From NCBI GenBank assembly GCA_037892935.1, contig JAYXKI010000005.1, positions 1,550,001 through 1,614,000 of the forward strand: DNA of 64,000 bases. The letters are read 5' to 3'. The notes beneath the pieces are model-generated. The model saw nothing but the letters and a program-made list of their open reading frames with translations. It did no database searches and was not told the DNA's origin. Origin of the DNA: Phlebopus portentosus (taxonomy: Eukaryota; Basidiomycota; Agaricomycetes; Boletales; Boletinellaceae). Made by a program: the position numbers and the translations under genes. Of the stretch, positions 46,407-58,752 are shown in pieces. The first letter of the stretch is position 1, and the number at the start of each line of letters is the position of its first letter.

Positions 46407-46849
46407 TTATCAAAAACACGCAGCGCCAGCACGTATCATCGGAATATTCGATATTTGGCAATATATTAACCTATTGCGTTACACGATATATTTTTTGCAT
46501 ATCTTCCTCGTCGTCCGATTCACATTTACCTTGGTCACCACTGACCATGCAGGAGACTATGTCTTTCTTGGCGGGTTTGACAAACCAGCGATCGAAGGAT
46601 CCACTTCTTTGTAAACTTCGCTCACTGATGATCGAGCACTATGAGAACGACTACCTCATCAGTTCAGCTTGCCGTTTCCTAAATTATTACGTGGCACTGG
46701 TAAGCATTCTTAAATCACCACGTTCACTGACAAATGAGATATTTTCCGATTAAGTACTGCTGCAATACAATAGTTATCTTCCAGCTAGACTGCCCAGAAA
46801 CGCAATATAAGTCGACCATTTCGAGTCACACAGTTGCTCTCCGGGATTA
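46407..46849. other. Convergent intergenic stretch
   Basis: About 440 bases between the VMA16 stop and that of the minus-strand gene at 46850. Nothing recognised. Confidence 0.45.
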
Positions 46850-47982
46850 TCACTCCTCTATAATCGGACTTCCAGGTCTTGTATGTGTGGCATGAGAGAG
46901 CCGCTTAATTTGCTGACTCGTCGGCCTGCTTCCCTGACCTTTCGATTTCGGCGGCTCTTTCATCACCAAGCCGTCGTCCTTGTCTTCTCTCGCTGTCCGG
47001 GTGCTCGATCTGCTGCTGTTTGGATGGGATGTCTTGAACTTGTTCATGCTGGATTGTGGGGTGACTTTCTTGGATTCACCGGTGGCACTACCACGCCTAC
47101 CATTGGGACTTGGTGCCCTAGAAGCGTTTTGCGAGTGGGTGGCGTCCCTAGAACCTCGATGAGACCTGAAAAGGCTGAGGCCGGAGTTGCCACGCGTGGA
47201 AGAGACGTTGATGGAACTCCCAGAGGAATCAGTGCTGCTTATAAAGCTCTTCCTTTCCTCCTTTGGAGAGCTGAACTTCTTCCAAAAGCCCCTCATCGAC
47301 TTCATCGACTCGCTCTTCTTTATGACTGGCTCCACTTTCTCGCCACTACGCAGGATGTTTGGGATCGATATATTCTTCTTCTCCATATCCTTGCGCAGGG
47401 CTCTCTTGTCGGACTCGCTGAAGTAGTTTATCCCGCGATCTCGATCGTTTCCCGTCCACGGCATGTGGGCGAGCTCTTTAGGCAGGTCGTAAGCTTCGTT
47501 TACCCATAGCAGGCTGTTGCTCTTTTTGAAATACATTATTGAGAGCGCGAGGTATGCGGCTTGTTGGTAGTCTCGCCCGTAACCTTCGGCAAATACCCAG
47601 GGTCCGTACTTACTGTATTCCTCACTGTCTTTCTTGAATTCGACTGATTATCATTCAGTTGGGTATTCCATCAAGATATGAATGTAGTGCTGGTGATGCT
47701 CGTACCTGATAATTTATACCTGCCTCCCGTTGTATACCCTGTATCTTCTCTCACGATATCCACACTATCGATATAATTTTCATGCAAAACTCATAGAATG
47801 ACGGGATAAGTCCGCGCCATCGTACAAGGTGAAATTTTATTCAAACACTCACGCTGTCGAAGCTCTGCATAGTAGTTCGTTGCTTCCTTGCGCTCGTGTA
47901 CATAACAATCGATCACCTCCCACAAGGCACGTTCTGCTACTTCGTCCTCATCGGCACCGTGATGACTGTAAAGTTTTTTCAT
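46850..47982 (-). CDS. Conserved-looking protein of unknown function with Ser-rich tail
   Basis: The start at 47982 gives MKKLYSHHGADEDEVAERAL, then WEVIDCYVHERKEATNYYAE. Introns join LHENYIDSVDIVREDTGY and VEFKKDSEEYSKYGPWVFAE, GYGRDYQQAAYLALSIMYFK. The ordered N-terminal part is acidic and aromatic, ending near WVNEAYDLPKELAHMPW. The C-terminal ~170 residues are Ser/Arg/Lys-rich and disordered. I do not recognise the family. A possible upstream exon (48156 to about 48112, MKIQPTYRNIDMRFF) would add 15 residues, with an intron that includes a 17-base G/C homopolymer. Real gene likely; role unknown. Confidence 0.6.
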
Positions 47983-49203
47983 CTGAGACGAGCATACTCT
48001 TGAATAATACAAGACTATAAAAGAGCGAGGAGCGTGGGGGGGGGGGGGGGGGGAGAAGCCGTTTAGTGAATGACTGGACGGCAATCGAAGAGGTGATTGG
48101 AAGAGACCCACGAAGAACCTCATGTCGATGTTCCGGTATGTCGGTTGTATTTTCATGCATAACTGGCCTGATGAACCAGAAGTACTGGTCCAGAACTACA
48201 ATATAGAAATAGAATCGAATAACAAAGACAAAGCCTCAGGACTTGGACGTACCATCGCTCAATACCTCGAAATAAGGCGATTTTCTGTCGTGCAGAGACA
48301 TATCCAGGATCTTCGAGTTCTTTTCTCGTTCTCCGAAACGACTGATTAAATAGGCCTTGTGCATGTGGCTCAATTTATAAGGTTTCTCTCCTTATCTATC
48401 CCCGGTCGAGTAGCTCGCATCAACTACTTCCCTGCAAACTTCTTCCGGCTTACTTTAGCCCCAATAATCCTAGAACTATGCATTTTGCGACTAAATGCCC
48501 ATGGCGTACTTGACGTGAGCAAAATACGATACCGCATTGAAATGAACGGGACGAACGTGCCTGCAATTTGCACGACTCATTTGAACGAGAACGCACGTAC
48601 TTGTAAGCAGTAGTGTTCGGAATGGTGTTAATATGCAGCACCCATATTCGGCAGGTCCGAGCCACATTGCGCAATGTCAAGAAAGTAAGTACTCACATTG
48701 ATTGGTGTTATATTTATAGACGTCTTCATAACATTAATCCGCCCGCAGACGAGGATGCGATACGAACTAACGAGTTTTGTCTGGGATAGACGAAGCGAAA
48801 AAAGTGCGTGGCGAGATTCAATTTCGCCACAGGTTACACTCAGGTAGGTCGGACAGTCGAGTGCGGCTTTTTTGTTGTGTAACGTTAGGCAAACTTTGCC
48901 GTGCTACATTGCCAGGCTAACTTTAGTAGTCTGAGACGACGGAACGACACCACAAACGGAGAACACTCTCTGGCGTCAGCTGGGGGGTACTTTTGCGAAT
49001 GCTGCAATGCATCCTCGAAGCCCAAAGCATATTATTCCATTCTAGTCTTATTGATACATGTCATATTATCTACAAGCAATGTGAGCACACGTGCATATGT
49101 ATACCGGAATGAAGTGAACGACGCAAGAAATACAATCGCGAGTTAGACAAGGTGGAAACGCGCAATCGCATCGTCGGAAAAGAATATCAACGAGCAGTCG
49201 GAA
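47983..49203. other. Stretch between unknown gene and Yippee-family gene
   Basis: About 1.2 kb. It includes a homopolymer of 17 G's near 48037-48053 on the plus strand. A small hairpin (GTGGCGA...TCGCCAC) lies near 48808. Short reading frames only; no gene recognised except the possible upstream exon of the minus-strand gene. Confidence 0.4.
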
Positions 49204-49827
49204 TCAGAAATCGTCATCATCCAACCTCCACACATTGTCTTTGACTATCTTTGCTCGTTCTAAGAGATATTTCCCTGGGAAAATAGTATGAAAATTAGTG
49301 GATCAGACGGCAGATGCAAATTCGGTTCGTCGCACCTTCTTTGTATTTCTGACTGCTGTCAGAAGCTTTGACGTAGTACCATCCTAGCCGGTCGTTGCAC
49401 CCGACGCAGAAGACGTCTGCGACGGTATGCATCCCGGTCCTAAGTGTTCTGATAAGCAAGGTGTGAATATAGTGTGTCAGGATGGCGCTCACAAAAGAGG
49501 ACGATCCTCTTTCTTCCCATGCTTCACATTCACAGCAGAATGCATCAAGCTGGTTAAAAATCACCCACTGTTCTTTTCATGGAAGACAAACAAACAACAA
49601 GACACTTACAAGCCACGTCCTTCCCTCCCAGAGAACGACTTGCTTATAAGTTCATCTTGCAGACACTACAGGAGATAGGTCAGACAAGTTCGTAAGGACC
49701 AGAGAAAGTAGATGCTGACGATGACGGCCGAGCATTGCGCACATGCATAGTGCCCTTTATCCCGATAGAAGGAGACAACATGAGCCTTGGAATCGTCGGT
49801 CGGGCTCAGATTGACCGTCGAGTTCAT
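49204..49827 (-). CDS. Yippee-family zinc-binding protein (YPEL-like)
   Basis: A small protein pieced together from five short exons. It reads MNSTVNLSPTDDSKAHVVSF, then GHYACAQCSAVI, CLQDELISKSFSGREGRG, FLMHSAVNVKHGKKEDRPL, TLRTGMHTVADVFCVGC, NDRLGWYYVKASDSSQKYKE and GKYLLERAKIVKDNVWRLDD. The two CxxC pairs (CAQC and CVGC) are the zinc ligands of the Yippee domain, and MHTVADVFC and SQKYKEGK are its hallmarks. About 125 residues. Yippee proteins are structural relatives of Mis18, cereblon and RIG-I-like folds; the fungal ones have no settled role (yeast Moh1 is one). All introns have GT-AG ends. The protein looks complete. Confidence 0.87.
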
Positions 49828-49890
49828 GGTGCTCGACACACCAGTAAGATCGACGGATGAGTCAGAGTCGGAATAGAGGGCAATAGTCAG

Positions 49891-50393
49891 TCACGTGCGA
49901 CACTGTTCATTACGTAATCCGGAGATTACCGGATCGGAGCCGGAATCCCATATCGCCTGAACCACGATGAGCGGGATGATCTTCGCTGATGCCGAGAGAA
50001 TGCGAAACGTGCGTGTGCGTTGCGGCAACGAGGAAATCGGGAAGGATGGGAACAAAAGCGGAATAAACGCGGTGACCAAGGGGATGTTTGTGGCTACTCT
50101 GAGAAGAGTGAGATGAGAAGTCGCCATCTTTGGAAGTGTGCCCCATGGGTGAATGTACGGAGTGGACCTTGTTCGCCGCCGATGGGGCTCGGCGCACGGC
50201 ATTGAGGGAGTGGGTACACGTACGTACAAAATACTCGAGAGAACGAACGCAAGTACCGCGGCAATACACGGCGAAAGAGGGGGTCACGCTGGACAGACTG
50301 GGCCGGGACGGGAGGCACGTCCGCCGCATCGGATGGAGATTGTTGTTGACGAGATGATCGTGACGTGCGAGCTGTATTCGGGGTCGCGTGCAT
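49891..50393 (-). CDS. Possible small single-pass membrane protein, unknown function
   Basis: Two exons: 50220-50393 begins MHATPNTARTSRSSRQQQSP and ends RYLRSFSRVFCTY. A 92-nt intron (50128-50219) joins MATSHLTLLRVATNIPLVTA, FIPLLFPSFPISSLPQRTRT and AIWDSGSDPVISGL. The second exon has one hydrophobic segment. The region is open in several frames on both strands, so the frame choice is weak and the gene may be spurious. It lies between the Yippee-like gene and CHD1. Confidence 0.28.
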
Positions 50394-50570
50394 CGCGTGG
50401 GACAATGGTGGGGTACGCCGGCTACGTGCCGGAAGATAGAGACCTGTCTGACCGCAAGGGTCCGTAAAGGGGAACCGACCGCGAGTGACTTTGAATGTAG
50501 ACAGTGACAAGGACGGACAAACGTGCGGCAATGGCAGTGGCAATAGCTTGCGAGAGGTGCATGGTCTGTG

Positions 50571-50602
50571 ACTGGCACTGGCACTGGCACTGGCACTGGC
50601 AG
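50571..50602. repeat. 6-bp tandem repeat (ACTGGC), about five copies
   Basis: Perfect short tandem repeat in the CHD1 upstream region: ACTGGC repeated about five times, ending with a variant unit. Confidence 0.85.
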
Positions 50603-51013
50603 TGCTTTCGACGGACGGACAAGTGAAAATTTTGGGGTCTCCGTCGAAATCCACTAGTAATCGGCGTCATCATCAGCGTTCGCGCTCTACTACTCCCCTA
50701 TTTCTCCCGCGCGTACATCAACGTTCCTCTCTTCTCGCCCGCAGCGTCTGTATTATACTCGTTACTAGTATTTGTCTGTAGAATATACAGTGAAATTAAT
50801 TACATTATTGTCTGCAAAGCAGAAAAAATTTCGTTGGTTAGAAGCTTCAACTTCGTCGCCGTGAGCAACAGGCGGTGACGCCGGGACATTCGCCCGATGC
50901 GCCACGCCATTGTAAACGCGGCTCGCCCTGAGTGATTTCCCCCCATCAACAGTGCCCTCTCGCCGTTGTCCTCCGCTTCTCTCCCTCTCTCCACTTCCCT
51001 CTCCCCCCATCCC

Positions 51014-54000
51014 ATGCCTGCTCCCGCCCTCCAAAACTTCGCCCTCTCCCTCAAAGATAACTCTGACAACATGCCTTTCGACTCGGACTCCGCCGAGACA
51101 ACTAGCGCCGCCTCTGATCACCCAACTCCTGCCCTCGCCCCAGCTACCTCCCGCGCTTATGAGCCACAGCGCAGTCTGGCCGACCTCAACAATGCCGAAT
51201 CTGACCCAGACATGGATGCGGACGCCGAGGGCGAAGACGCTGACGGTGATCCTGACTATACCTTCGAGGGTGACGTCGAGGCTCCCATCGACGTCTACAC
51301 TGCACCTGGTAGCTCAAGGATATCTAGCAAGGTGCGTCTTCAGTCTTTCGCTAAGTGATAGTAGGATATAGAGTCCTAAATTTGGCATCATTTCTGTGTG
51401 TCTCTACAGGTTGGAAGTGTATGTCAAATTCACTCATGTTTGAAAATCCTCGTTGAAACTCATCCTCGAATACTTAGGGCTTCGATGACGAGTCAGACGA
51501 TGGCTCCTTCGCCGATGAAGAATATGGCAAGAAAAAGCCAGCGAAAAGGAAGAAGTCGTCAAAACCAAGAGGTATTGTCTTGTCATCGTTCTTTCGCCCT
51601 CTTCACTCAACTTGTGGATTTGAATTCACAGTCTCGAGAACCCCTGCTCCCGTACCCTCTCGTCAAGCAGATTCTGATTCTGATTCTGAATACGGTGCGC
51701 GCTCAAAGAAAAAGAAGAAGCCGCGTATCCCAGACGACAGTATTCGCGTCTCGAGCCGCGGTATCAAAGTTCCAAATTATTTCGACGACGTCAAGAACTT
51801 TGAAGAGTTTGAAGATGACGCGGATAGCGGCTACTATGTGGCTGATCCTGGTGTGCAATATGAGGAAGAGCATGAGATTGAAGGCGTTTTCTATCATATG
51901 CGGGACGAGGATCGCAAAAATGACCCTGAGGATCTCTGGCATGACAACATTGTACGTCTGTTCATACACTGCTTCGAGCATACTAAGCTTCTGACATCTC
52001 GTACAGCGTTACCACATCAAGTGGAAAGGCTTTTCGCATCTTCACAACACTGACGAAAACTATGAATTCCTTAAGCGGTATCGTGGCTTGAAGCGCGTGG
52101 ACAATTACATCAAAGCCTTCAAAGCTTATCAGGCGCGTCTCGATGATCCAACGCTTAGTCCAGAAGACAGGGAAGCTCTCCTGCTCGACAAGGAACGCGA
52201 AAGGCAGGATCTTGAGACTTTCAAAACTGTCGAGCGCGTCGTGGCGACGCGTGACGTTCCCGGTGACGTCGAATACTTCTGTAAATGGATGGGTCTGCCC
52301 TACGAGCATTGCACGTGGGAGAGCTACGAGGAAATCAAGAGTATCGCGAAGGAGCAGATTGATGTCTTCCAGAAGCGAGAAAAGGAAGGCAGATTCCCGT
52401 ACAGGAGCACGCACTACCCTAGAGACAAGCGTCCGGAATTCGTGAAGATCAAGAAGGACCCGGAATATATCTCTGAGACAGGCGGCGAGCTGAAGGACTT
52501 CCAGCTAACGGGATTGAACTGGCTTGCTTACCTTTGGAGTAAGGGTGAGAATGGTATCCTCGCTGATGAGATGGGACTTGGCAAGGTGAGCGACGCCCTT
52601 GGTTAATGCAGCGAAAAAGAAATCTGATGTTTCCGTGGTTCCGCATAGACTGTTCAGACTGTCGCCTTCCTTTCCTATCTTTTCCACCAGTACAATCAAT
52701 ACGGTCCTTTCCTCGTCATCGTACCTCTCTCGACGATCACCGCCTGGCAAATGCAGTTTGCAGCGTGGGCTCCCGATATCAATGTCATCTGCTACATTGG
52801 CTCGAGTCGCTCTCGCGAGGTAATCAGGAACTACGAGATCTCCGCGGAGCCAGGCAAGAGCAAGAAGGTCAAGATGAACGTACTGCTGACGACATACGAG
52901 TTGATCCTCCGCGATGCTGCTATGCTTGGCGAGATCAAGTGGCAGGTCCTGGCTGTTGACGAAGCGCATCGCTTGAAGAACTCGGAGAGTCAACTTTATG
53001 AGGCTCTCAGGACCTTCCACGCTGCGTCGAAGTTGCTCATCACGGGAACGCCTCTGCAGAACAACGTCAAGGAGCTTTTGGCGCTGATGCACTTCCTCAT
53101 GCCGGAGAAATGTAAGCGCATATAAGCTGTTCGAGGTCGTCTATTCGCTTACAAGGTCTCCTTACAGTTGCACTTACAAATGAGTTCGACTTGACGGACG
53201 TTGATCATGAGGCGAAGATCAAAGAGCTTCACAAGCAACTTGAGTCGTTGATGTTGCGCCGACTGAAGCGGGATGTCGTCAAGAGCTTGCCGACCAAGAG
53301 TGAATGTATCTTGCGTGTAGAGATGTCCACTTTGCAGACACACTTTTATAAGAACATCCTCACTAAGGTATGCTTCATTCTCTTTTTCTTCTGAACACTT
53401 CTGATGCGCTTTTTCTCAGAACTATCAAGGCCTTATGAAGAGCGCCAATGGCAATGGAAACATCAGTTTACTGAATATCGGTATGTATGATCAATGTCCG
53501 TCACGTGATCGTTAATACTGATATAGGCGCATGTAGCGATGGAACTCAAGAAGGCTGCTAATCATCCTTATTTATTCGATGGTGCTGAGCCAGCTTCTGA
53601 CAATCGCGAAGAAACGCTTAAAGGCTTGATCATGAGCAGTGGTAAAATGGTGCTGCTGGACAAGTTGCTTGCGAGACTGAAGCAGGACGGCCACCGTGTG
53701 CTGATTTTCAGCCAGATGGTCCGCATGTTAGACATCCTTAGCGACTACATGGGTCTTCGGGGCTATACTCACCAGCGTCTTGATGGAACGGTTATTTCAG
53801 AGGTACGAAAAAAATCTATAGCGCATTTTAATTCGCCTGGATCGTCGGATTTTGCTTTCCTACTGTCGACTCGAGCTGGTGGGCTGGGTATCAACCTGGA
53901 GACGGCCGACACAGTCATTATCTTTGATGTACGTGGCTACTCGTTACTTTCGGAGTTGCATAAACTGATGTTTACATGGATGATGCAGAGCGATTGGAAT

Positions 54001-56276
54001 CCTCAGAATGACTTACAGGCCATGGCTCGGGCTCACCGTATCGGTCAGAAATCCCATGTAAATGTGTATCGATTTGTGAGCAAGGATACCATGGAAGAGG
54101 ATATACTGGAACGTGCAAAACGAAAGATGGTCCTTGAATATGCCAGTAAGTTTGAAACAAGTTTAAGTATCGGACATGGCGATGTCTAATCTTGATCGCA
54201 GTTATTAATCAGATGGACACGTCTCAGGCCCACTTGAGTTCAAAGTCTGGTTCTCAGATTAAGGATACTTCTTCTAAACCAGATAATCTCAGCAAAGACG
54301 AGTTGACGGCAGTCCTGAAGTACGGCGCTCAGAAGATGTACGTTGTTTTGATTATCGTATTCTTGGCGTTGTGCTAATCAAGAATTATCAGGTTCGACAA
54401 AGATGATACTCAGCAAAATAAAAAGCTGGATGAGATGGATCTGGATGATATCCTCAATCGTGCCGAAGATCATGAAACGATGTCCGGTGGCGATGGTGGC
54501 ACTTCGCTTGGAGGCGAAGGCTTCCTTGCGTCGTTCGCTGCCGTCAGCGACGTGAAGAACGATATGAGCTGGGAAGATATTATCCCCCTTGAGGAGCGCA
54601 TGCGCTTCGAGAAGGAAGATGAAGAACGTCGTTTGGCGGAGATGGCCGAACAGACAAGGGAACGTAAACGTGCTGTTGCTCCCGTGTCATATGAGGGCAT
54701 GGACGTTGACCAGCCTCCGCCCGCACCGTCAAAGAAGCCAAAAGCCACCGCCCCTGTACGGAAGTCGGCTAGTCAAAAGGCAATGGAATTGAAGGAGAGA
54801 GACATTCGCGTCCTTGTCCGAAGTATGCAACGGTGGGGCGACATTCGTCAGCGATACGATACTATTGTGGGCTTATTGTCCTCTTTGTCCTTAATCTGTT
54901 GCTTACGTCTTGTTATTAGGTGCGAGAAGCTAAACTTCAGGACAAGGACAAGGGCCTGATCTTGGATACCGCTGATGCAATCATTGATCTTTGCGAACAA
55001 GAGGTCGAGCGTAACAATGCTGAAAAGCGTGCACGTATGGCTGCCGGGGAGACGCTGACCAATGCTCAGAAGAGCAAGGCCGTCCTCGTCACTTTCCGTG
55101 GCGTCGGAAACATTAATGCGGAGACGGTTCTATCGCGTAATCGGGATCTTCGAATTCTTCATGATTACTTGAGTGCTATTCCTGATCCTTATGCGTGGGA
55201 GCTGCCAATTGAGAACATCCGTCCGACGTTGAACTGGTCTGGTCGATGGGGACCCAAGGACGATGCCATGCTGTTGGTCGGCGCGTTCTTGTATGGCTTT
55301 GGGAACTGGGAGACGATCCAGAAAGATCCGAAGCTTGGTCTAGAAGGGAAGTTCTTCCTCGACGAGGGCAAGAAGGGCGAAGATGCCTCGACTAAACCCA
55401 TTCCGAATGCGATTCATTTGGTTCGTCGTGGTGATTTCTTACTGAATCTGCTACGCGAGTACAATGAGAAGCTTGTCTCATACGAGACGATGCGTGCAAA
55501 GCCGGTTAAGGCTTCTGTGTCGATGTCGATGTCGATGTCGCCGCCTCCTGTTCACGGCTCGAATGGAATGAAGCGTCGTGCGGAGAGCGAGGGTGTGTCT
55601 GCTGTTGAAGAGGGCTCGATTAAGAGACGGAAGAGGAGACCGACTCCTACATTCACTGACTCGGAGTCGTCTGATGAATGGTGAGTCATTGCTACTTTTT
55701 TTGTGCTGGAAATCTGAGAGTCTGACTTCCGTGACCAGTCCGTCTATGGATGAAGCAGCAACTAAGGAGGAACTGAGACCTGTGAAGAAACAACTAGTCA
55801 GTTTTCGCATAATGCCTACCTAAGCAAATCGCTTATAGCATTGTGTCTAGAAACAACTCAAGCTTTCTGGTGGCGATATGCCTCGAGATAGCAAGGTTGC
55901 TATTCTCAAGGACTCCTTGGCTGCTATCGGTCGTCGTATAGATTACGTCCTTGAAAGCAAGAGAGCTGAAGGCGAGGACGTAGATAGATGGAGACGTCAT
56001 CTCTGGACGTGAGTAGCTTTTCTTTCACGCTCTTGAGAATAATATTGATATACATGGTCATCTAGTTTTGTCACGCTCTTCTGGCCGAAGCAGGTCAAGG
56101 CCTCCAAGCTCGAAGAGATTCACGCTAAGATGGTGATGAAAGAAGGCGCACCTCGGCAGTCTTCAAGCTCTGTTAAGCCTCGGCCGAATACGAGCGCCAA
56201 AACGAACGGAACCGTACCGAGCTCCTCGTCGGCGCCTTCGTCGCATCGTATGAATGGTAGCAAGCCTCATCGGTGA
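51014..56276 (+). CDS. CHD1: Chromodomain helicase CHD1
   Basis: An ATP-dependent nucleosome-spacing remodeller of ~1,430 residues. The N-terminus is acidic and disordered. Tandem chromodomains follow ([50 protein letters not shown]). The SNF2 ATPase has [20 protein letters not shown], the Walker A motif [32 protein letters not shown], the DEAH box [35 protein letters not shown] and [20 protein letters not shown]. The second lobe has [40 protein letters not shown] and [29 protein letters not shown]-like DNA-binding blocks follow ([40 protein letters not shown]). A C-terminal CHCT (DUF4208) block ends the fold ([40 protein letters not shown]). Many short introns; all joins checked restore the family. 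In-frame ATGs also occur at 50966 and 51071, so the exact start is open. Confidence 0.95.
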
Positions 56277-56781
56277 TGACGTGTCTAGAGTATTCTGATT
56301 CTGACTGATGGTACTTGATCGTTTTTGTCTTGTTCTGGTCTCGGATTCGTTAAATTACTCCTTGCGATACTCTTGTGATCCATTACACATACAAGCCTTT
56401 CAGGGCGCTGTCGTCTCGTCTCCTGGATCTGTTGCTCCTCCATATTTTATTATTCCGTGCACTGAGGTTTGATTGACTCCGGCGTTTTCGTTTACAGTTT
56501 TATTAATGCGTATTTCTCTATTTTTCCCTGCTACTGCTGGCCTAGTCCTTGTCTCATATGCAGTCTCTACCTGATTTTCTTCTTCCCTTGCTTTTCATTA
56601 TATTTTTCTGTCCATTTGTTTGTACATTGATGTCATGTCAACATTTTCTGACTAAACTCGAGCGGTCGTCTGTCGGGACCACCGGGAAGTAGAATTAATA
56701 CAATTTCTCATACCTCTCTTAACTTAAAATCCGGACTGGTATGAGATGTTCCATTGCAAACAAACTTCGGTATACGTACAT
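56277..56781. other. Convergent intergenic stretch, CHD1 / SNAPC3
   Basis: About 500 bases, T-rich on the plus strand, holding the 3' ends of both genes. Nothing else recognised. Confidence 0.45.
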
Positions 56782-58454
56782 TTACCAGCCGTGCTCGTAC
56801 TTCGGTAGCGGGACGACTAGAACTCTAGTATGAGTATTGTCATTCGGTTCTCCGAAAAGATCCCAGCACGGTTGACAAATCTTGAAAGGGCTCTGGCCCA
56901 GACGGATGTCGTCTACGATAGACAGAGCGGCAGGAACGCGTGAACAGGCCATGCATAAGTCGATTATTGGAGGGGCGATGTGTAATGTTAGTGGGTAACC
57001 TTCTTTGGGGTCATTTGGATGGAGCATCCTGTAACGAATGGATTAATAAAAATGTGCTGTGAGGATATTCCCAGGCCAGTGAACGTACCGAATGGTATCG
57101 ATTATAAGGAAATGTTCGCATGTTCCTTGATGGAGGAGCCAGTATGGCTCGTTCACGCGTATCGTGAGGTCGACGAAGCGTTGATCGTGCATACATGCAC
57201 CTTTGGTGATACATTTTCGTTTCTTCTCCGGTAATAACTCCATCTGCTGGACAAGTTTGCTAAAATTGAATTTAGATAACAAGATAGAAGGTTTGAAGGA
57301 GAGAAAAGGTGTTAGAATGTGTATTCGTTGGAGACAATCCCCAAAGAACAGAAACCTCGATACTGACACCGAGTAATCATCTTCCACTTGCCCGTCGCCG
57401 AATGCAACGCCTTCGATACACACAACAGCCCCGCGGTGAGGGGGGAGTTCGTCCGAGTTGTAGCCTACAATATCTCCGTCTCCTTCCTCCGTCCGGAGTT
57501 CATGGGGAATCTCGTTGGATGGGCAGGGGATGACGTCGTAAAGGTCGCCTATAGTCTGTGAAGCAAGCACAGCGTGCTGTGAAGAGCGAGATAGGTGGTT
57601 GCCCCATGAGAGACGGTTATAAATAGATATGATTAGGATCGCTTCGTCTTTGGCTGTGATTGGCGGTGGTGAGGAAGAAGCATTGTGTTGCTCATTCTGC
57701 TGCTGCTGCTGCTCTGACGATCGTGAACGTTTCTATCAGGAGAAGTAACGCGGACGTTTAGCGGTTGGTTTGCGCGACACATTGATATTGCTTGCGGTTT
57801 TTGAAAACAACTGCGACGACGGATGCAGCTCACTTACCGGTTTTGTTAATGTGTTCAGGTCGGAGTTCTTCTGTGGGCGGGTAAACAAAGCGGCATCTGT
57901 TGGATAGCTATGGAGACTAAGTGATCTGGGTGTATCAAAATGCGACGAGGGGTTGGAGTGAAACGTACGACCAGCATGACAATGCGATGCTCTCTAGGCT
58001 GTTCTGAAGTTGCAGAACGTCAGGGTGCAGCCGGTCGTCTTCTCCTGTTGTGGAGCGTTCGGTCCGCTTTCTCTTTCGTGACCGGACAGGTTTTGACGTC
58101 TGACTGCTGTGGGGTTTTGAAGCTGAGCGAATCTGGTCTATGATATTCTCATGGTTGCGAACGAGAAACGCGTATTTGAATGGATTCGATAGGGTCTCGT
58201 TTAAAGATGCCTGAAGATCGGCCACACTGTGTAACCAGGCCAAGACTAGTCAGAGAATTTGTATTAGCATTTGAATCTTGGGCTCACCTACACTCTTCTG
58301 CTATCGCGCGTTCCTCGGGATGATCAGACGTTGAAGTCGCACGGTCATAACCGGTGGAACGAGAACATGCGTGGATGAATTCATGGACAGAGACAAGTTG
58401 AGATGGCGGTCCGACGAGTGCCTCGCTGGCATACGAAGCAGCTGCTGTACTCAT
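56782..58454 (-). CDS. snRNA-activating protein complex subunit 3 (SNAPC3/SNAP50)-like
   Basis: The start at 58454 gives MSTAAASYASEALVGPPSQL, then ECSVADLQASLNETLSNPFK. A basic linker follows (PVRSRKRKRTERSTTGEDD). The conserved C-terminal SNAP50 region reads ITKGACMHDQRFVDLTIRVN, EPYWLLHQGTCEHFLIIDTI, HPNDPKEGYPLTLHIAPPII, and a two-CxxC zinc site LCMACSRVPAALSIVDDIRL, FKICQPCWDLFGE. It ends PLPKYEHGW. The HQGxCEH motif plus the paired CxxC ligands fit PF12251. In animals SNAPc recruits Pol II and Pol III to snRNA promoters; fungal members are less studied, so the role here is by homology. Some internal exon joins were not resolved, including the part around 57300-57830. Confidence 0.78.
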
Positions 58455-58752
58455 GATGCTTACTCCAGGTCCCAGCAGTTCACTCTGTGCGAGAGAGCGG
58501 GGGAAGATACTCGGGGACAGATATAATTTAAATTCAAATTCTATATATACTTCTCATTTTAGCCGGTCCGACGTCACGTGCGCCGTTGCGACCCGCCCCC
58601 CTTGCTGGAGCTGGAACTCGATTTTATTCTCACCACGTCCTTTCCCAGCTCATCCCGCACTTTCACCATTCCCTCCTTCATCTCTCCGTCCTATACAAGC
58701 CAGCCTGCTGTAGCACTCGCGCTCTGTGCAACGTGCTAGCGAGGCTTCACAT
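58455..58752. promoter_or_regulatory. Divergent promoter region with a CRE/E-box-like site
   Basis: About 300 bases between the start codons of SNAPC3-like and the single-pass protein. Bases 58570-58580 read GACGTCACGTG, an overlapping CRE half-site/ACGTCA and CACGTG E-box. An AT-rich stretch (about 58520-58556) lies nearby. Regulation by bZIP or bHLH factors is inferred only. Confidence 0.3.

Noticed and set aside
46883..47509. 208-codon plus-strand reading frame
   Set aside because: Antisense to the minus-strand gene at 46850, whose exons splice together coherently; the plus frame has no start context or motif.
49910..50596. 228-codon minus-strand frame rich in His, Cys and Val-Pro repeats
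   Set aside because: Much of it is translation of the ACTGGC tandem repeat and GC-rich upstream DNA; composition is not protein-like.
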